A model generated the notes under the pieces. It searched no databases. It saw nothing but the letters and a program-made list of their open reading frames with translations, and had not been told where the DNA came from. A stretch of 64,000 nt of DNA from Faecalibacterium prausnitzii (GTDB lineage: Bacteria; Bacillota; Clostridia; Oscillospirales; Ruminococcaceae): positions 49,712 through 113,711 of the forward strand of contig NZ_PXUP01000011.1 in assembly GCF_003324185.1 (NCBI RefSeq), written 5' to 3'. A program made the translations under genes and the position numbers. This document shows positions 26,596 through 35,441 of this stretch, piece by piece (within the stretch, counting starts at the first letter, position 1; each line of letters begins with the position of its first letter).

Positions 26596-27963
26596 ATGAG
26601 TATGTTTAACACCGGGGATATCCTGGAAACCATCGAGATGTTCACGCAGGATAATCTGGACGTGCGCACCGTGACCATGGGCATCAGCCTGCTGGACTGC
26701 ATCGACCCGGACCCCAAGAAGGCCTGCGAGAACATCTATAACAAGATCACCACCAAAGCCGCGAACCTTGTCTCCACCGTGGAGCGCATCAGCGCCGAGT
26801 ACGGTATTCCCATCATCAACAAGCGCATCAGCGTTACCCCCATCGCCATGCTGCTGGGCGCCTGCCCGGAGGCAGACCCCGTGGACTTTGCAAAGACGCT
26901 GGACGCCGCCGGCAAAAAGGTGGGCGTCAACTTTGTGGGCGGCTACAGCGCACTGGTGCACAAGGGCTTTTCTGCCGGTGACCGCCGCCTGATCGAGTCC
27001 ATCCCCCGCGCACTGGCCGAGACCGACATCGTGTGCAGCTCGGTGAACATCGGCGCCACCAAGGCCGGTCTGAACATGGACGCCATCAAGCTGATGGGTG
27101 AGGCCGTGAAGAAGGCCAGCGAGCTGACCGCCGACCGTCAGTGCATCGGCGCTGCCAAGCTGGTGGTGTTCTGCAACGCCCCGGAGGATAACCCCTTCAT
27201 GGCCGGTGCTTTCCACGGCCCCGGCGAGCCGGACTGCGAGATCCATGTGGGTGTTTCCGGCCCGGGCGCTGTGCGCGCCGCGCTGGCACGTCTGCCCAAG
27301 GACGCCCCCATCGATGAGGTGGCAGAGCTGGTAAAGCGCACCGCCTTCAAGATCACCCGCGTGGGTCAGCTGGTGGCAAACCTTGCCTCCAAGGCACTGG
27401 GCGTGCCCGCCGGCATCATCGACCTTTCTCTGGCTCCTACCCCGGCCATCGGCGACAGCGTGGCCAATATTCTGGAAGAGATGGGTCTGGAAACCTGCGG
27501 CTGCTGCGGCACCACCGCCTGCCTTGCCCTGCTGAACGATGCCGTGAAGAAGGGTGGCGTGATGGCCTCCAACCACGTTGGCGGCCTGTCCGGTGCCTTT
27601 ATCCCGGTCAGCGAGGATGCCGGTATGATCCACGCTGCCGAGATCGGCTGCCTGACCATTGAAAAGCTGGAGGCCATGACCGCCGTCTGCTCTGTGGGCA
27701 TCGACATGGTCATCATCCCCGGCGACACCACCCCTGCCGTCATCAGCGCCTTGATCGCGGACGAAGCCGCCATTGGCATGGTGAACAGCAAGACCACCGC
27801 CGTGCGTGTGATCCCCGCCATCGGCCGCAAGGCCGGTGAGGTGCTGGACTTCGGCGGTCTGCTGGGCTATGGCCCCATCATGCCGGTGAACAGCCACGAC
27901 CCCTCGGTGTTCATCAACCGCGGCGGCCGCCTGCCCGCACCCATGCAGTCTTTGAAGAACTGA
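26596..27963 (+). CDS. UPF0210 (PFL-like, DUF711) family protein
   Basis: The 455-residue protein belongs to the UPF0210/DUF711 family, whose fold resembles glycyl-radical enzymes but which lacks an established activity. Recognised by the N-terminus [24 protein letters not shown] (start only) and the internal [12 protein letters not shown]. It is codirectional with the ACT protein and ends at a strong terminator. I cannot assign a reaction. Confidence 0.92.
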   Translation: MSMFNTGDILETIEMFTQDNLDVRTVTMGISLLDCIDPDPKKACENIYNKITTKAANLVSTVERISAEYGIPIINKRISVTPIAMLLGACPEADPVDFAKTLDAAGKKVGVNFVGGYSALVHKGFSAGDRRLIESIPRALAETDIVCSSVNIGATKAGLNMDAIKLMGEAVKKASELTADRQCIGAAKLVVFCNAPEDNPFMAGAFHGPGEPDCEIHVGVSGPGAVRAALARLPKDAPIDEVAELVKRTAFKITRVGQLVANLASKALGVPAGIIDLSLAPTPAIGDSVANILEEMGLETCGCCGTTACLALLNDAVKKGGVMASNHVGGLSGAFIPVSEDAGMIHAAEIGCLTIEKLEAMTAVCSVGIDMVIIPGDTTPAVISALIADEAAIGMVNSKTTAVRVIPAIGRKAGEVLDFGGLLGYGPIMPVNSHDPSVFINRGGRLPAPMQSLKN

Positions 27964-27967
27964 TACG

Positions 27968-28017
27968 AACCCTCTCAGTCATTGCGCAGCAATGACTGAG
28001 AGGGTTTATTTTTTTGT
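27968..28017 (+). terminator. Terminator built from the CCCTCTCAGTCATTG repeat
   Basis: AACCCTCTCAGTCATTGC and its perfect complement around the loop GCA, followed by TATTTTTTTG. Its 5' arm shares CCCTCTCAGTCATTG with the topA-trmFO repeat. Confidence 0.9.
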
Positions 28018-28030
28018 ATAATCCCGCTGC

Positions 28031-28079
28031 AACAGACCCATCCTCTGGTTATCATTTCCAGAAGAGGGGTCTGTTTTTT
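28031..28079 (+). terminator. Terminator-like hairpin overlapping the spoIIR ribosome binding site
   Basis: AACAGACCC (28031-28039) pairs with GGGTCTGTT (28067-28075), extended inside by CCTCTGG with CCAGAAGAGG, followed by TTTTTTA and then the start codon. The GAGGGG ribosome binding site lies in the 3' arm. Confidence 0.7.
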
Positions 28080-28715
28080 ATGCTTCGCTGGTTTTTAAAG
28101 CCGCTTTCCGTCCGGCAGATGCGGCTGCTATGCGCCAGTGTGCTGGTAGGCTTTGCGCTGTGCGGCGCTTTGCAGGGGCTGTGCTGGGGGCGCACCCAGC
28201 TGGATGCCGGGGCAGCGCTGTGCGCCGACACCCTGCGGCTGCACATCCGGGCGGCCAGCGATGCCGTGGCTGACCAGAGCGCCAAGCTCCGGGTGCGGGA
28301 CGCGGTGCTGGCCGTGATGCAGCAGTGTCCGGCGCACAGCGCACCGGAGGCGCGGGCGTGGGCGGCGGGGCGGCTTTTGCAGTTTCAGCTGGCGGCGCAG
28401 CGGGCACTGGCCGCGCAGGGCATCCGTGCCCCGGTGCGGGTGTATCTCGTGAATATGTACTTTCCCGCCCGGCGCTACCCCACTGGTCAACTGCCCGCCG
28501 GACGGTACGATGCCGTGCGCATTGATATTGGCAGCGGCGGCGGGCGCAACTGGTGGTGTGTGCTGTACCCGGGGCTGTGCAGCTTTGCGCAGGGCGGCTA
28601 CGCCCTGCCTGCGGAGAACGACCTTGTCTGCGGGCAGTACATCCTGCGGTTCCGGCTGGTGGACTGGGCGCACCGGCTGACTGCCCGGCGGCAGACAGTG
28701 CTGCTGGTGGGGTGA
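28080..28715 (+). CDS. spoIIR: Stage II sporulation protein R-like (SpoIIR)
   Basis: In spore formers SpoIIR is secreted from the forespore and triggers SpoIIGA to process sigma-E. The 211 residues have one N-terminal membrane or signal segment, then the family pattern LRLHIRAASDAVADQSAKLRVRDAVL (start only), VYLVNMYFPARRYP, LPAGRYDAVRIDIG and NWWCVLYPGLC. All core motifs are intact. The start at 28080 is followed by MLRWFLKPL. A peptidoglycan-binding protein gene follows by 49 bases. If the host is a non-sporulating Faecalibacterium, its retention is odd. Confidence 0.88.
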   Translation: MLRWFLKPLSVRQMRLLCASVLVGFALCGALQGLCWGRTQLDAGAALCADTLRLHIRAASDAVADQSAKLRVRDAVLAVMQQCPAHSAPEARAWAAGRLLQFQLAAQRALAAQGIRAPVRVYLVNMYFPARRYPTGQLPAGRYDAVRIDIGSGGGRNWWCVLYPGLCSFAQGGYALPAENDLVCGQYILRFRLVDWAHRLTARRQTVLLVG

Positions 28716-28764
28716 CGCCGTGTCCCGCCGGAGCATAGCATGGAGGGAAAGGAGGGATCCCTCT

Positions 28765-29235
28765 ATGGCGATTCCCGGTTATTATTCCCTGCTCCAGCGC
28801 GGCTCCTCCGGGCCGGACGTGGCACTTGTGCAGACGTGGCTCAACGGTGTGCGCGATGCGTGCACATGGTACGATGCGCTGAAGGCAGACGGCAAGTTCG
28901 GCGCAAGCACCCAGCGTGCCGTGCAGGAGTTCCAGCTGAAGAACAAGATGAACATGGACGGCAAGGTGGGACAGAACACATGGAACGTGCTCTACACCCG
29001 CTACACCGCAAAGCACGGACTGAAGGTGCCCTACCCCGGCATCGTGCTGCACACTGGCTCCTCCGGCGGCACGGTGCGGCTGGTACAGCAGAAGCTCAAC
29101 TCTCTGGGCGAGCGGCTGAAAGATGACGGCAAGTACGGTGCGGCCACCGCTGCCGCCGTGCAGCGGTTCCAGCGGCGCAACGGTTTGACGGCAGACGGCA
29201 GTGTGGGCTGCGCCACTTGGGAAAAGATGTTCTGA
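28765..29235 (+). CDS. Protein with two peptidoglycan-binding repeats
   Basis: The 156 residues hold two PG_binding_1 modules, about residues 8-70 (LLQRGSSGPDVALVQTWLN ... FGASTQRAVQEFQ) and 85-150 (GTVRLVQQKLNSLGE ... YGAATAAAVQRFQRR). No signal peptide or catalytic domain is visible, so secretion is uncertain. I start at 28765 (MAIPGYY), nine bases after GGAGG; a GTG 15 codons earlier is possible. It follows spoIIR and may be cotranscribed with it. Confidence 0.85.
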   Translation: MAIPGYYSLLQRGSSGPDVALVQTWLNGVRDACTWYDALKADGKFGASTQRAVQEFQLKNKMNMDGKVGQNTWNVLYTRYTAKHGLKVPYPGIVLHTGSSGGTVRLVQQKLNSLGERLKDDGKYGAATAAAVQRFQRRNGLTADGSVGCATWEKMF

Positions 29236-29261
29236 TATACGCAGGCCGTAAAACGATTTGG

Positions 29262-29388
29262 AATGGCCTCCGCGTGCGCTTTGGCCATATTCAGCGGAAG
29301 AATCATTTTAAATTTCGGGACACCGGAGCGTCCGCAGACGCTCCGGTGTCCCATTTTCACAGAAGGGGTCGCAACGGCAAACAGCAGT
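29262..29388 (+). repeat. Dispersed hairpin repeat, copy A
   Basis: About 127 bases that recur inverted at 34865-35000. Flanks are nearly identical (for example TGGCCATATTCAGCGGAAG), and the centre is a hairpin GGGACACCGGAGCGT/ACGCTCCGGTGTCCC (29317-29352). The stem sequence differs between copies while pairing is kept. Confidence 0.8.
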
Positions 29389-29412
29389 TGTCCGTTTTTC
29401 TGTTCTCCTTGG

Positions 29413-29442
29413 TTGCGCGTGCAGCGGCGGCTGCGTTATAAT
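29413..29442 (+). promoter_or_regulatory. Promoter of sbcDC
   Basis: -35 TTGCGC (29413-29418), 18-base spacer and consensus -10 TATAAT (29437-29442). Confidence 0.65.
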
Positions 29443-29477
29443 AGGGCAAAGCATTTTTTGAAAGGCGGTGTTCCTGT

Positions 29478-30620
29478 TTGCGTTTTCTGCATTTATCCGA
29501 CCTGCATCTGGGCAAGCGGGTGTGCGAGTTTTCCATGCTGGAGGAGCAGCGGTATATTCTGGAAGAGATTTTAGCCCTGCTGGATGAGACCCCTGTGGAC
29601 GGCGTACTGCTGGCCGGGGATCTTTACGACAAGCCCGTTCCCCCTGCCGAAGCGGTACGGCTGCTGGACTGGTTCCTTACCCAACTGGCGGCGCGGAAGC
29701 TGCCGGTGTTCGCCATCAGCGGCAACCACGATTCCGCCGACCGGGTGGCCTTTGGCTCTGCCCTGCTGGCCGACAGCCGGGTCTACGTCAGCCCGGTGTT
29801 CACCGGCGCGCCGCAGCCCATCCCCCTGCAGGATGCCCACGGCACGGTGGATGTGTACTTACTGCCCTTTTTAAAGCCCGCCATGGTGCAGCACGTCTGG
29901 CCGGACGAGCCTATTGAGAGCTACAACGACGCCCTTGCCTGCGTGCTGCGGCACTGCACCCCGGACCCCGGCCACCGCAGCGTGCTGGTGGCGCACCAGT
30001 TTGTGGCGGGCGCTGCCGCCTGCGAGAGCGAGGAGCCCTCGGTAGGCGGGGTGGACAGCGTGGACGCCGCCCTGTTCGATGCCTTTGACTATGTGGCGCT
30101 GGGGCATCTGCACAGCCCGCAGAAGGTGGGGCGGGAGACCTTGCGCTACTGTGGCACACCGCTGAAGTACTCCTTCTCGGAGGCGGGGCAGTGCAAAAGC
30201 GCTACCTTTGTGGAGCTGGGTGCAAAGGGCGAGGTGCACATCACCACCGCGCCCCTGACCCCCCGGCACGAGTTGCGCGGGCTGCGGGGCAGCTACATGG
30301 AACTGACCGACCGCCGCTGCTACGAGGGCACCGCCGTGGACGACTATCTGTACATCACCCTGACCGACGAGCAGGATGTGCCGGATGCGCTGGCGCGGCT
30401 GCGGGTCATCTACCCCAACCTGATGCAGCTGGACTACGACAACCAGCGCACCCGCCAGCAGCAGGAGATCTGCGCCCCGGAGCGCACCGAGAGCATCTCC
30501 CCGCTGGAGCATCTGGCTGCCTTTTACCAACTGCAAAATAACCAGCCCCTGACCGCCGAGCAGACGGCATTCTGTCAGGAGCTGATTGAGGAGATCTGGA
30601 AGGAGGGCGACACTGTATGA
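29478..30620 (+). CDS. sbcD: Nuclease SbcCD subunit D
   Basis: Mre11-type phosphoesterase that with SbcC cleaves DNA hairpins and blocked ends. The 380 residues start LRFLHLSDLHLGKRV and carry the metallophosphoesterase motifs DLHLGK, GDLYD, SGNHDSADR, a histidine motif VLVAHQF and GHLHSPQ. The start is TTG at 29478, with AAAGGCGGTG upstream; no ATG or GTG fits the conserved N-terminus. It overlaps sbcC by 4 bases. Confidence 0.95.
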   Translation: MRFLHLSDLHLGKRVCEFSMLEEQRYILEEILALLDETPVDGVLLAGDLYDKPVPPAEAVRLLDWFLTQLAARKLPVFAISGNHDSADRVAFGSALLADSRVYVSPVFTGAPQPIPLQDAHGTVDVYLLPFLKPAMVQHVWPDEPIESYNDALACVLRHCTPDPGHRSVLVAHQFVAGAAACESEEPSVGGVDSVDAALFDAFDYVALGHLHSPQKVGRETLRYCGTPLKYSFSEAGQCKSATFVELGAKGEVHITTAPLTPRHELRGLRGSYMELTDRRCYEGTAVDDYLYITLTDEQDVPDALARLRVIYPNLMQLDYDNQRTRQQQEICAPERTESISPLEHLAAFYQLQNNQPLTAEQTAFCQELIEEIWKEGDTV

Positions 30621-33421
30621 GACCGCTGCGACTGACCCTTTCGGCCTTTGGCCCCTATGCCGCCCAGACCACCCTCGACCTTGAAAAGCTGGGCAGGGGC
30701 GGACTTTACCTCATTACCGGCGACACCGGCGCGGGCAAGACTACCCTTTTTGACGCCATCACCTATGCGCTGTACGATCATTCCAGCAGCGGCATCCGGG
30801 AGGGCTCCATGCTGCGCTGCAAGTACGCAGACGACAAGACCCCCACCTTTGTGGAGCTGGAATTTGAGGTGCACGGCGTGCGCTACACGGTGCGCCGCAA
30901 CCCGGAGTATCAGCGCCCCAAGGCCCGGGGCGAGGGCATGACCACCGAAAAGGCGGATGCCACCCTGACCTACCCGGACGACCGCCCGCCGGTGACCAAA
31001 GCCAAGGACGTGACCGCCGCCGTGCAGGAGATCATCGGGCTGGACTACAACCAGTTTTCTCAGATTGTGCTCATCGCGCAGGGGCAGTTCACAAAGCTGC
31101 TCAACGCCTCCACCGAGGAGCGCAGCCGCATCTTCCGCAAGCTGTTCCGCACCCAGCGCTACGCCCAACTGCAAGAGCGCTTACAGGCCGAAGCATCCGC
31201 GCTGAACCAGCAGCGCACCGCCCAGAACGCCAAACTGGACAGCCTGCTGGGCGGGCTGCAATTCAGCCCGGAGGACCCGGACGCCGAGGCGCTGCGCGCC
31301 CTGTGCGCCCAGACCGTGCCGGAAACGGCGCTTGCCTTGCTGGACGCCCTGACTGCCCGGCAGGCTGCGGCGCTGGAAGAAGCCGGCGCCGCCCTGCACA
31401 CCACCGAAGCCCAGCTGGACACGGTGCAGCAGCAGCTGGGTGCTGCCGCGCAGGCGCAGCGGCTGGCGCAGCAGCTGGCTGCCCGTCAGGCAGAGCTTGC
31501 CGCCGCAAAGCCCGCACTGGATGCTGCCCGCGCCGAGGCCGACCGCCACGCCGGAGATGCTGCGCAGCTGGATGCCCTGACCGCGCAGGTGACGCAGGCG
31601 CAGAGCGCCCTTGCAGCCTATGACGCACTGGACGCGCTCTGCCGCCAGCAGACCGAAGCGCAGGACGCTGCCCGGCTGGCGGCGGCGCAGGCGCACAAGC
31701 GGCGCACCCAGCTGGACAGCCTGAACGCCGCCCTTGCCGCTGCTGAGACCGAGCTTGCCGCGCTGGCAGACGCGGACACCCGGCTGTTGGCACTGCAAAA
31801 CCGCAGCGCCCAGTTGACACAGCGCGGCGAAGCGCTGGCAAAGCTGGAACAGCGCCTTGCGGACTGCCAGCGACAGGCCAAGGCTGCACACAAGGCGCAG
31901 GAGAATTACCGCGCCGCTGCCGCCGCACAGGACGAAGCCCGCGCCCGGCGGGACGCGCTGGAACGGGCATTCTTGGACGCACAGGCCGGACTGCTGGCCG
32001 AGAGCCTTGTCGAGGGCGCACCCTGCCCGGTGTGCGGCAGTACCCATCACCCCGCCCGCGCCCTGCTGCCCCATACTGCGCCCACGCAGGCACAGGTGGA
32101 AGCCGCACGGCAGGCCGCTGCGGAAGCTGACCGGCAGGCGCAGAACGCCAGCGCTGTCGCCCAGAGCGCCCTTGCCGCTGCCAATGAGGCGAAAACTTCT
32201 CTCCGGCGGGACGCCGAGACCCTGCTGCCGGAGCGCTTTACCGCCCCGGAGGGCACAGTCCCCCTCACCTTTGCCCTGATGACCAACGTTCTGGCCGAAG
32301 AGAATGCCGCTTTGCAGACGGCACAGACAGACTGCAAAGCACAGTGCCGACAGGCCGAGGCCGACTGCCGCCGCAAGGCACAGCTGGAAGCCGACCGGCA
32401 GGCCAAGACCCGCCAGCGCCCGGCGCTGGAGCAGGCCGCTGCCGAGGCCGACCGCAGCGCCGCCGCCCAGAATGCAAGTGCTGACGCGCTGGAGGGTCAA
32501 ATCGCAGAGCGGCGCGCCGCCCTGCCCTACTCCCGGCGCGCGGACGCACAGGCGGCGCTGGACAAGCTGGAGGCTGACCGCAGCACCCTGCGCACCGGTA
32601 TGGACACGGCACAGCGCAAGCTGAAACAGGCTGAACAGACCGTTGCCGCCGCCGAGGCCGCTGTGGAGGCGCTGACCGCACAGCAGACCGCCGCCCAAAA
32701 GGAGCTGCCCGCCCGCAGCGCCGAGGAACTTACCGCACAGCAGACCGAACTGACCGCCGCGCGGGAGACCCTACGCAGCCGGGAAAAGCAGCTTTCGGCA
32801 CAACTGCTGCCCAACCGCAAAACAGCGGCGCAGTACCGCGCTGCCGCCGAGGCGCGGCAGACGCTGGAAAGCCGGTGGCAGTGGGTCAGCGCACTGGCTG
32901 CCACGGCGGGCGGCACTCTGACCAGCAAGCAGAAAATCAAGCTGGAAGCCTACATCCAGATGAACTATCTGGACCGCATTCTGCGCTACGCCAATACCCG
33001 CCTGATGCAGATGACCGCCGGGCAATACGAGCTGGAGCGCATCGGTGCAGAGAACCAGCGCAGCCAGTCCGGGCTGGACCTTGGCGTCATCGACCACTAC
33101 AACGGCACCCGCCGCAGCGTAAAGACCCTTTCCGGCGGTGAGAGCTTCAAGGCTTCGCTGGCGCTGGCGCTCGGCCTTTCGGACGAGGTGCAGAGCAGCG
33201 CCGGGGGCATCCGGCTGGACACTTTGTTCCTGGACGAGGGCTTCGGCTCGCTGGACGAGGAATCGCTGGAACTGGCCATCCGGGTGCTCTCCGGCCTGAC
33301 CGAGGGCGACCGGCTGGTGGGCATCATCTCCCATGTGGGGGCGCTCAAGGACCGCATCGACCGGCAGGTGGTGGTGCACAAGGCCCGCACCGGCGGCTCC
33401 ACCGTAGAGCTGCGGGTGTAA
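30617..33421 (+). CDS. sbcC: Nuclease SbcCD subunit C
   Basis: Rad50-type ATPase partner of SbcD. The 934 residues have Walker A ITGDTGAGKTTLFDAI near residue 34, two long coiled coils, the zinc hook PCPVCGSTHHP near the middle, and C-terminal signature LSGGESFKASLALALGLSD and Walker B LFLDEGFGSLDEESL. The coiled coils are extremely rich in Ala, Gln and Glu. It starts inside the sbcD stop (ATGA), the usual coupling for this pair. Confidence 0.96.
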   Translation: MRPLRLTLSAFGPYAAQTTLDLEKLGRGGLYLITGDTGAGKTTLFDAITYALYDHSSSGIREGSMLRCKYADDKTPTFVELEFEVHGVRYTVRRNPEYQRPKARGEGMTTEKADATLTYPDDRPPVTKAKDVTAAVQEIIGLDYNQFSQIVLIAQGQFTKLLNASTEERSRIFRKLFRTQRYAQLQERLQAEASALNQQRTAQNAKLDSLLGGLQFSPEDPDAEALRALCAQTVPETALALLDALTARQAAALEEAGAALHTTEAQLDTVQQQLGAAAQAQRLAQQLAARQAELAAAKPALDAARAEADRHAGDAAQLDALTAQVTQAQSALAAYDALDALCRQQTEAQDAARLAAAQAHKRRTQLDSLNAALAAAETELAALADADTRLLALQNRSAQLTQRGEALAKLEQRLADCQRQAKAAHKAQENYRAAAAAQDEARARRDALERAFLDAQAGLLAESLVEGAPCPVCGSTHHPARALLPHTAPTQAQVEAARQAAAEADRQAQNASAVAQSALAAANEAKTSLRRDAETLLPERFTAPEGTVPLTFALMTNVLAEENAALQTAQTDCKAQCRQAEADCRRKAQLEADRQAKTRQRPALEQAAAEADRSAAAQNASADALEGQIAERRAALPYSRRADAQAALDKLEADRSTLRTGMDTAQRKLKQAEQTVAAAEAAVEALTAQQTAAQKELPARSAEELTAQQTELTAARETLRSREKQLSAQLLPNRKTAAQYRAAAEARQTLESRWQWVSALAATAGGTLTSKQKIKLEAYIQMNYLDRILRYANTRLMQMTAGQYELERIGAENQRSQSGLDLGVIDHYNGTRRSVKTLSGGESFKASLALALGLSDEVQSSAGGIRLDTLFLDEGFGSLDEESLELAIRVLSGLTEGDRLVGIISHVGALKDRIDRQVVVHKARTGGSTVELRV

Positions 33422-33462
33422 AACGCCGCCGACGGGGCACACTAGGGGCGGAGGTGAATTTG

Positions 33463-33864
33463 ATGAATTCTCTGGAACCCTTCATCCGCCACGAACTGGA
33501 AAACCAGCCCGGCACCGCTGCCGCCCCGCAGGCAAGCAGCACCCGCAATGCCCCGCCGCTGGGCAGTATGCCCCTGCAGCCCCCGGCTGCGCCGGACACG
33601 CCCGGCACCCAGCTGCCCCCGCCGGAGCTGCCGCAGCCCGAAAAGCCCGGTGTCCCCATGACTGACGGCACCCCCATGGCCTGCCGCCAGAAGAATGCCG
33701 CCGCCTTTCTGGCCGGGGACGTGCAGACCAGCGTGATGGCGCACTACGCGCCGGGGCTATTCAGCACAAAGCAGAAGCTGCACAGCCGTCACCCTGCCCC
33801 GGACGAGGACACCGCCGCCGTTTTAGAGCTGGTGGAATGGCGCGAGGATGCCCCTTACGGCTGA
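33463..33864 (+). CDS. Hypothetical protein, proline-rich N-terminus
   Basis: A 133-residue protein I do not recognise. The N-terminal half (to about residue 70) is rich in Pro and Ala and probably disordered; the C-terminal half contains CRQKNAAAFLAGDVQ and HYAPGLFSTKQKLH, which look folded. No signal peptide or membrane segment. GGAGGTG precedes ATG 33463 by six bases, which supports translation. It lies 41 bases after sbcC. Confidence 0.7.
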   Translation: MNSLEPFIRHELENQPGTAAAPQASSTRNAPPLGSMPLQPPAAPDTPGTQLPPPELPQPEKPGVPMTDGTPMACRQKNAAAFLAGDVQTSVMAHYAPGLFSTKQKLHSRHPAPDEDTAAVLELVEWREDAPYG

Positions 33865-33902
33865 GCGTAACAAAAATTTTTTAAAATATTTCAGTTTACC
33901 TG

Positions 33903-33931
33903 TTGAAATCTCGCCGCACTTCCCTTATTAT
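33903..33931 (+). promoter_or_regulatory. Promoter of the PC4-like/HD operon
   Basis: -35 TTGAAA (33903-33908), 17-base spacer and -10 TATTAT (33926-33931). Confidence 0.65.
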
Positions 33932-33965
33932 GGTAGCATACAAACATAAAGGCAGGTTTTGCAAT

Positions 33966-34187
33966 ATGGCAGAGATCAAATACGAAGTTGTCCAGCGTGT
34001 AGCCGTGCTGAGCCAGCGTCCCCGCGGCTGGGAGCGTCAGCTGAACCTTATCAGCTGGAACGACGGCGAGCCCAAGTACGACATCCGCGACTGGTCCCCG
34101 GACGGCACCCGCATGGGCAAGGGTATCTCCCTGAGCCACGATGAGCTGGCCATCCTCAAGGGCATTCTGGAGGACATGGAGCTGTGA
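33966..34187 (+). CDS. YdbC/PC4-like single-stranded nucleic acid-binding protein
   Basis: The 73 residues start MAEIKYEVVQRVAVLSQRPRGW and match the bacterial YdbC family, which shares the PC4 transcription-coactivator fold and binds single-stranded DNA. Typical features are GWERQLNLISWN, PKYDIRDWSPDG and the C-terminal helix LSHDELAILKGIL. Length is typical. The start at 33966 has only a weak AAGGCAGG upstream. It overlaps the HD-domain gene by 4 bases. Confidence 0.85.
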   Translation: MAEIKYEVVQRVAVLSQRPRGWERQLNLISWNDGEPKYDIRDWSPDGTRMGKGISLSHDELAILKGILEDMEL

Positions 34188-34771
34188 GCGGGGGCGACCG
34201 CGCAGAGTTTCTGGACGTGTGGCAGCGAAACGTCACCCGCCCGGGCAGCGAAAAGCTGCTGGACTGGCTGGACAAAAAGACGGATTTTTTCACCGCACCG
34301 GCGTCCACCCGTTTTCACGGAGCTTGTGAGGGCGGGTTGTGTATGCACAGCCTGAACGTCTACCACGCGCTGCACGACAGCTTTTTCACCGAGGGCGAAA
34401 GCGAGGAGAGCTACGCCATCTGTGCCCTGCTGCACGATCTGTGCAAGGCCAACTACTACAAGCTGGGCACCCGCAACGTGAAGAACGAAGCCACCGGACA
34501 GTGGGAGAAAGCGCCCTTTTACAGTGTAGAGGATCTGTTCCCCTACGGTCACGGCGAAAAGAGCGTGTTCCTGATCGAACGGTTCATGAAGCTGAAGGTG
34601 GAGGAAGCGGTTGCCATCCGCTGGCACATGGGCGGCTTTGACGATGCTGCCCGGGGCGGCTGTTTTGCCATCTCGGAAGCCTACGACAAGTACCCGCTGG
34701 CGGTCAAGCTGCACATCGCAGACCTGCAGGCTACCTATCTGATGGAGCATCGCACCAGCAATATGCGCTGA
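34184..34771 (+). CDS. HD domain-containing hydrolase
   Basis: The 195 residues have the HD-fold metal ligands: His in HSLNVYHAL, the HD pair in ICALLHDLCKANYYK, and a later IRWHMGG histidine with IADLQATY. Such proteins hydrolyse phosphate esters or nucleotides; the substrate is not visible. The start is GTG at 34184, overlapping the upstream stop as GTGA. A strong terminator follows. Confidence 0.85.
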   Translation: MSGGDRAEFLDVWQRNVTRPGSEKLLDWLDKKTDFFTAPASTRFHGACEGGLCMHSLNVYHALHDSFFTEGESEESYAICALLHDLCKANYYKLGTRNVKNEATGQWEKAPFYSVEDLFPYGHGEKSVFLIERFMKLKVEEAVAIRWHMGGFDDAARGGCFAISEAYDKYPLAVKLHIADLQATYLMEHRTSNMR

Positions 34772-34779
34772 ATAAACTA

Positions 34780-34820
34780 AACAGGCGGCTGTACAGCATT
34801 TTGTACAGCCGCCTGTTTTG
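34780..34820. terminator. Terminator after the HD gene
   Basis: AACAGGCGGCTGTACA and TGTACAGCCGCCTGTT, 16-bp perfect stem, 6-base loop, followed by TTG and preceded by A-rich sequence. Confidence 0.88.
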
Positions 34821-34864
34821 CTATGAAAAATCTCAGCAACGGTCTCTGCGGAGAACGGCAGCAG

Positions 34865-35000
34865 GATTGCCTGTTTCCCGTTACGCCCCTTCTTGTGAAA
34901 ATGGGGGACAGGAAAGTCCTCAAACTTTCCTGTCCCCCGAAATTCAAAATATTCTTCCGCTGAATATGGCCAGAGCGCACGCGGCGGCCATTCTAGATGG
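34865..35000 (-). repeat. Dispersed hairpin repeat, copy B
   Basis: Inverted copy of 29262-29388. The central stem is GGGGGACAGGAAAGT/ACTTTCCTGTCCCCC (34903-34938), different in sequence from copy A but equally paired, while flanks such as TGGCCATATTCAGCGGAAG are shared. Confidence 0.8.
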
Positions 35001-35013
35001 TCTATAGCACCTT

Positions 35014-35433
35014 TCAGCAACCTTCCCCGGCGCAGAGGGCTTTCACCTTCTGCACAGCGGCAGCTACAAGGCTGCCGATGGGCTGGTCGGGCACGCCGAC
35101 AATATAGTTTTCGCAGTGGTTCACCGGGATCAGCACCCGGGTGGCGCTGCTCTGGCACACCGCCGTGGCCATGGCGGGGGTGATCTCCCCCAGCAGCGCG
35201 TCTGCAATGACGATGCCGATGGGCCCCACGATGATATCCGCGCTGCGGCAGTTCACCACCACGGCATTCTCACCGGTGGCGGCGCGCTGCGCCCCGGCCT
35301 TGTGCATGGCCTGCGCGGCAACGCTGTTGGTGCCCACGGCCACCAGCCGGATGTCCGGGCACTGGGCGCTGAGGGCGGCCACCAGCTGGCGGCCCAGTCC
35401 CCCGCCCTGCCCGTCAATGACAAGCACGTTCAT
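35014..35433 (-). CDS. DUF3842 family protein
   Basis: A 139-residue conserved Clostridial protein. It starts MNVLVIDGQGGGLGRQLVAAL, a Rossmann-like glycine-rich loop, and continues with IIVGPIGIVIADALLGEITPAMA. Function unknown; the N-terminal loop suggests nucleotide or dinucleotide binding. It follows the dipeptidase gene by 8 bases and is probably cotranscribed with it. Confidence 0.85.
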   Translation of the reverse strand: MNVLVIDGQGGGLGRQLVAALSAQCPDIRLVAVGTNSVAAQAMHKAGAQRAATGENAVVVNCRSADIIVGPIGIVIADALLGEITPAMATAVCQSSATRVLIPVNHCENYIVGVPDQPIGSLVAAAVQKVKALCAGEGC

Positions 35434-35441
35434 GCCGTACC

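Noticed and set aside
26209..27897. 562-codon minus-strand frame opposite the UPF0210 gene
   Set aside because: Pure mirror of a well-supported gene, His- and Gly-rich, no start signal.
34037..35158. 373-codon minus-strand frame
   Set aside because: Antisense to the PC4-like and HD genes and crosses a terminator and the dispersed repeat.
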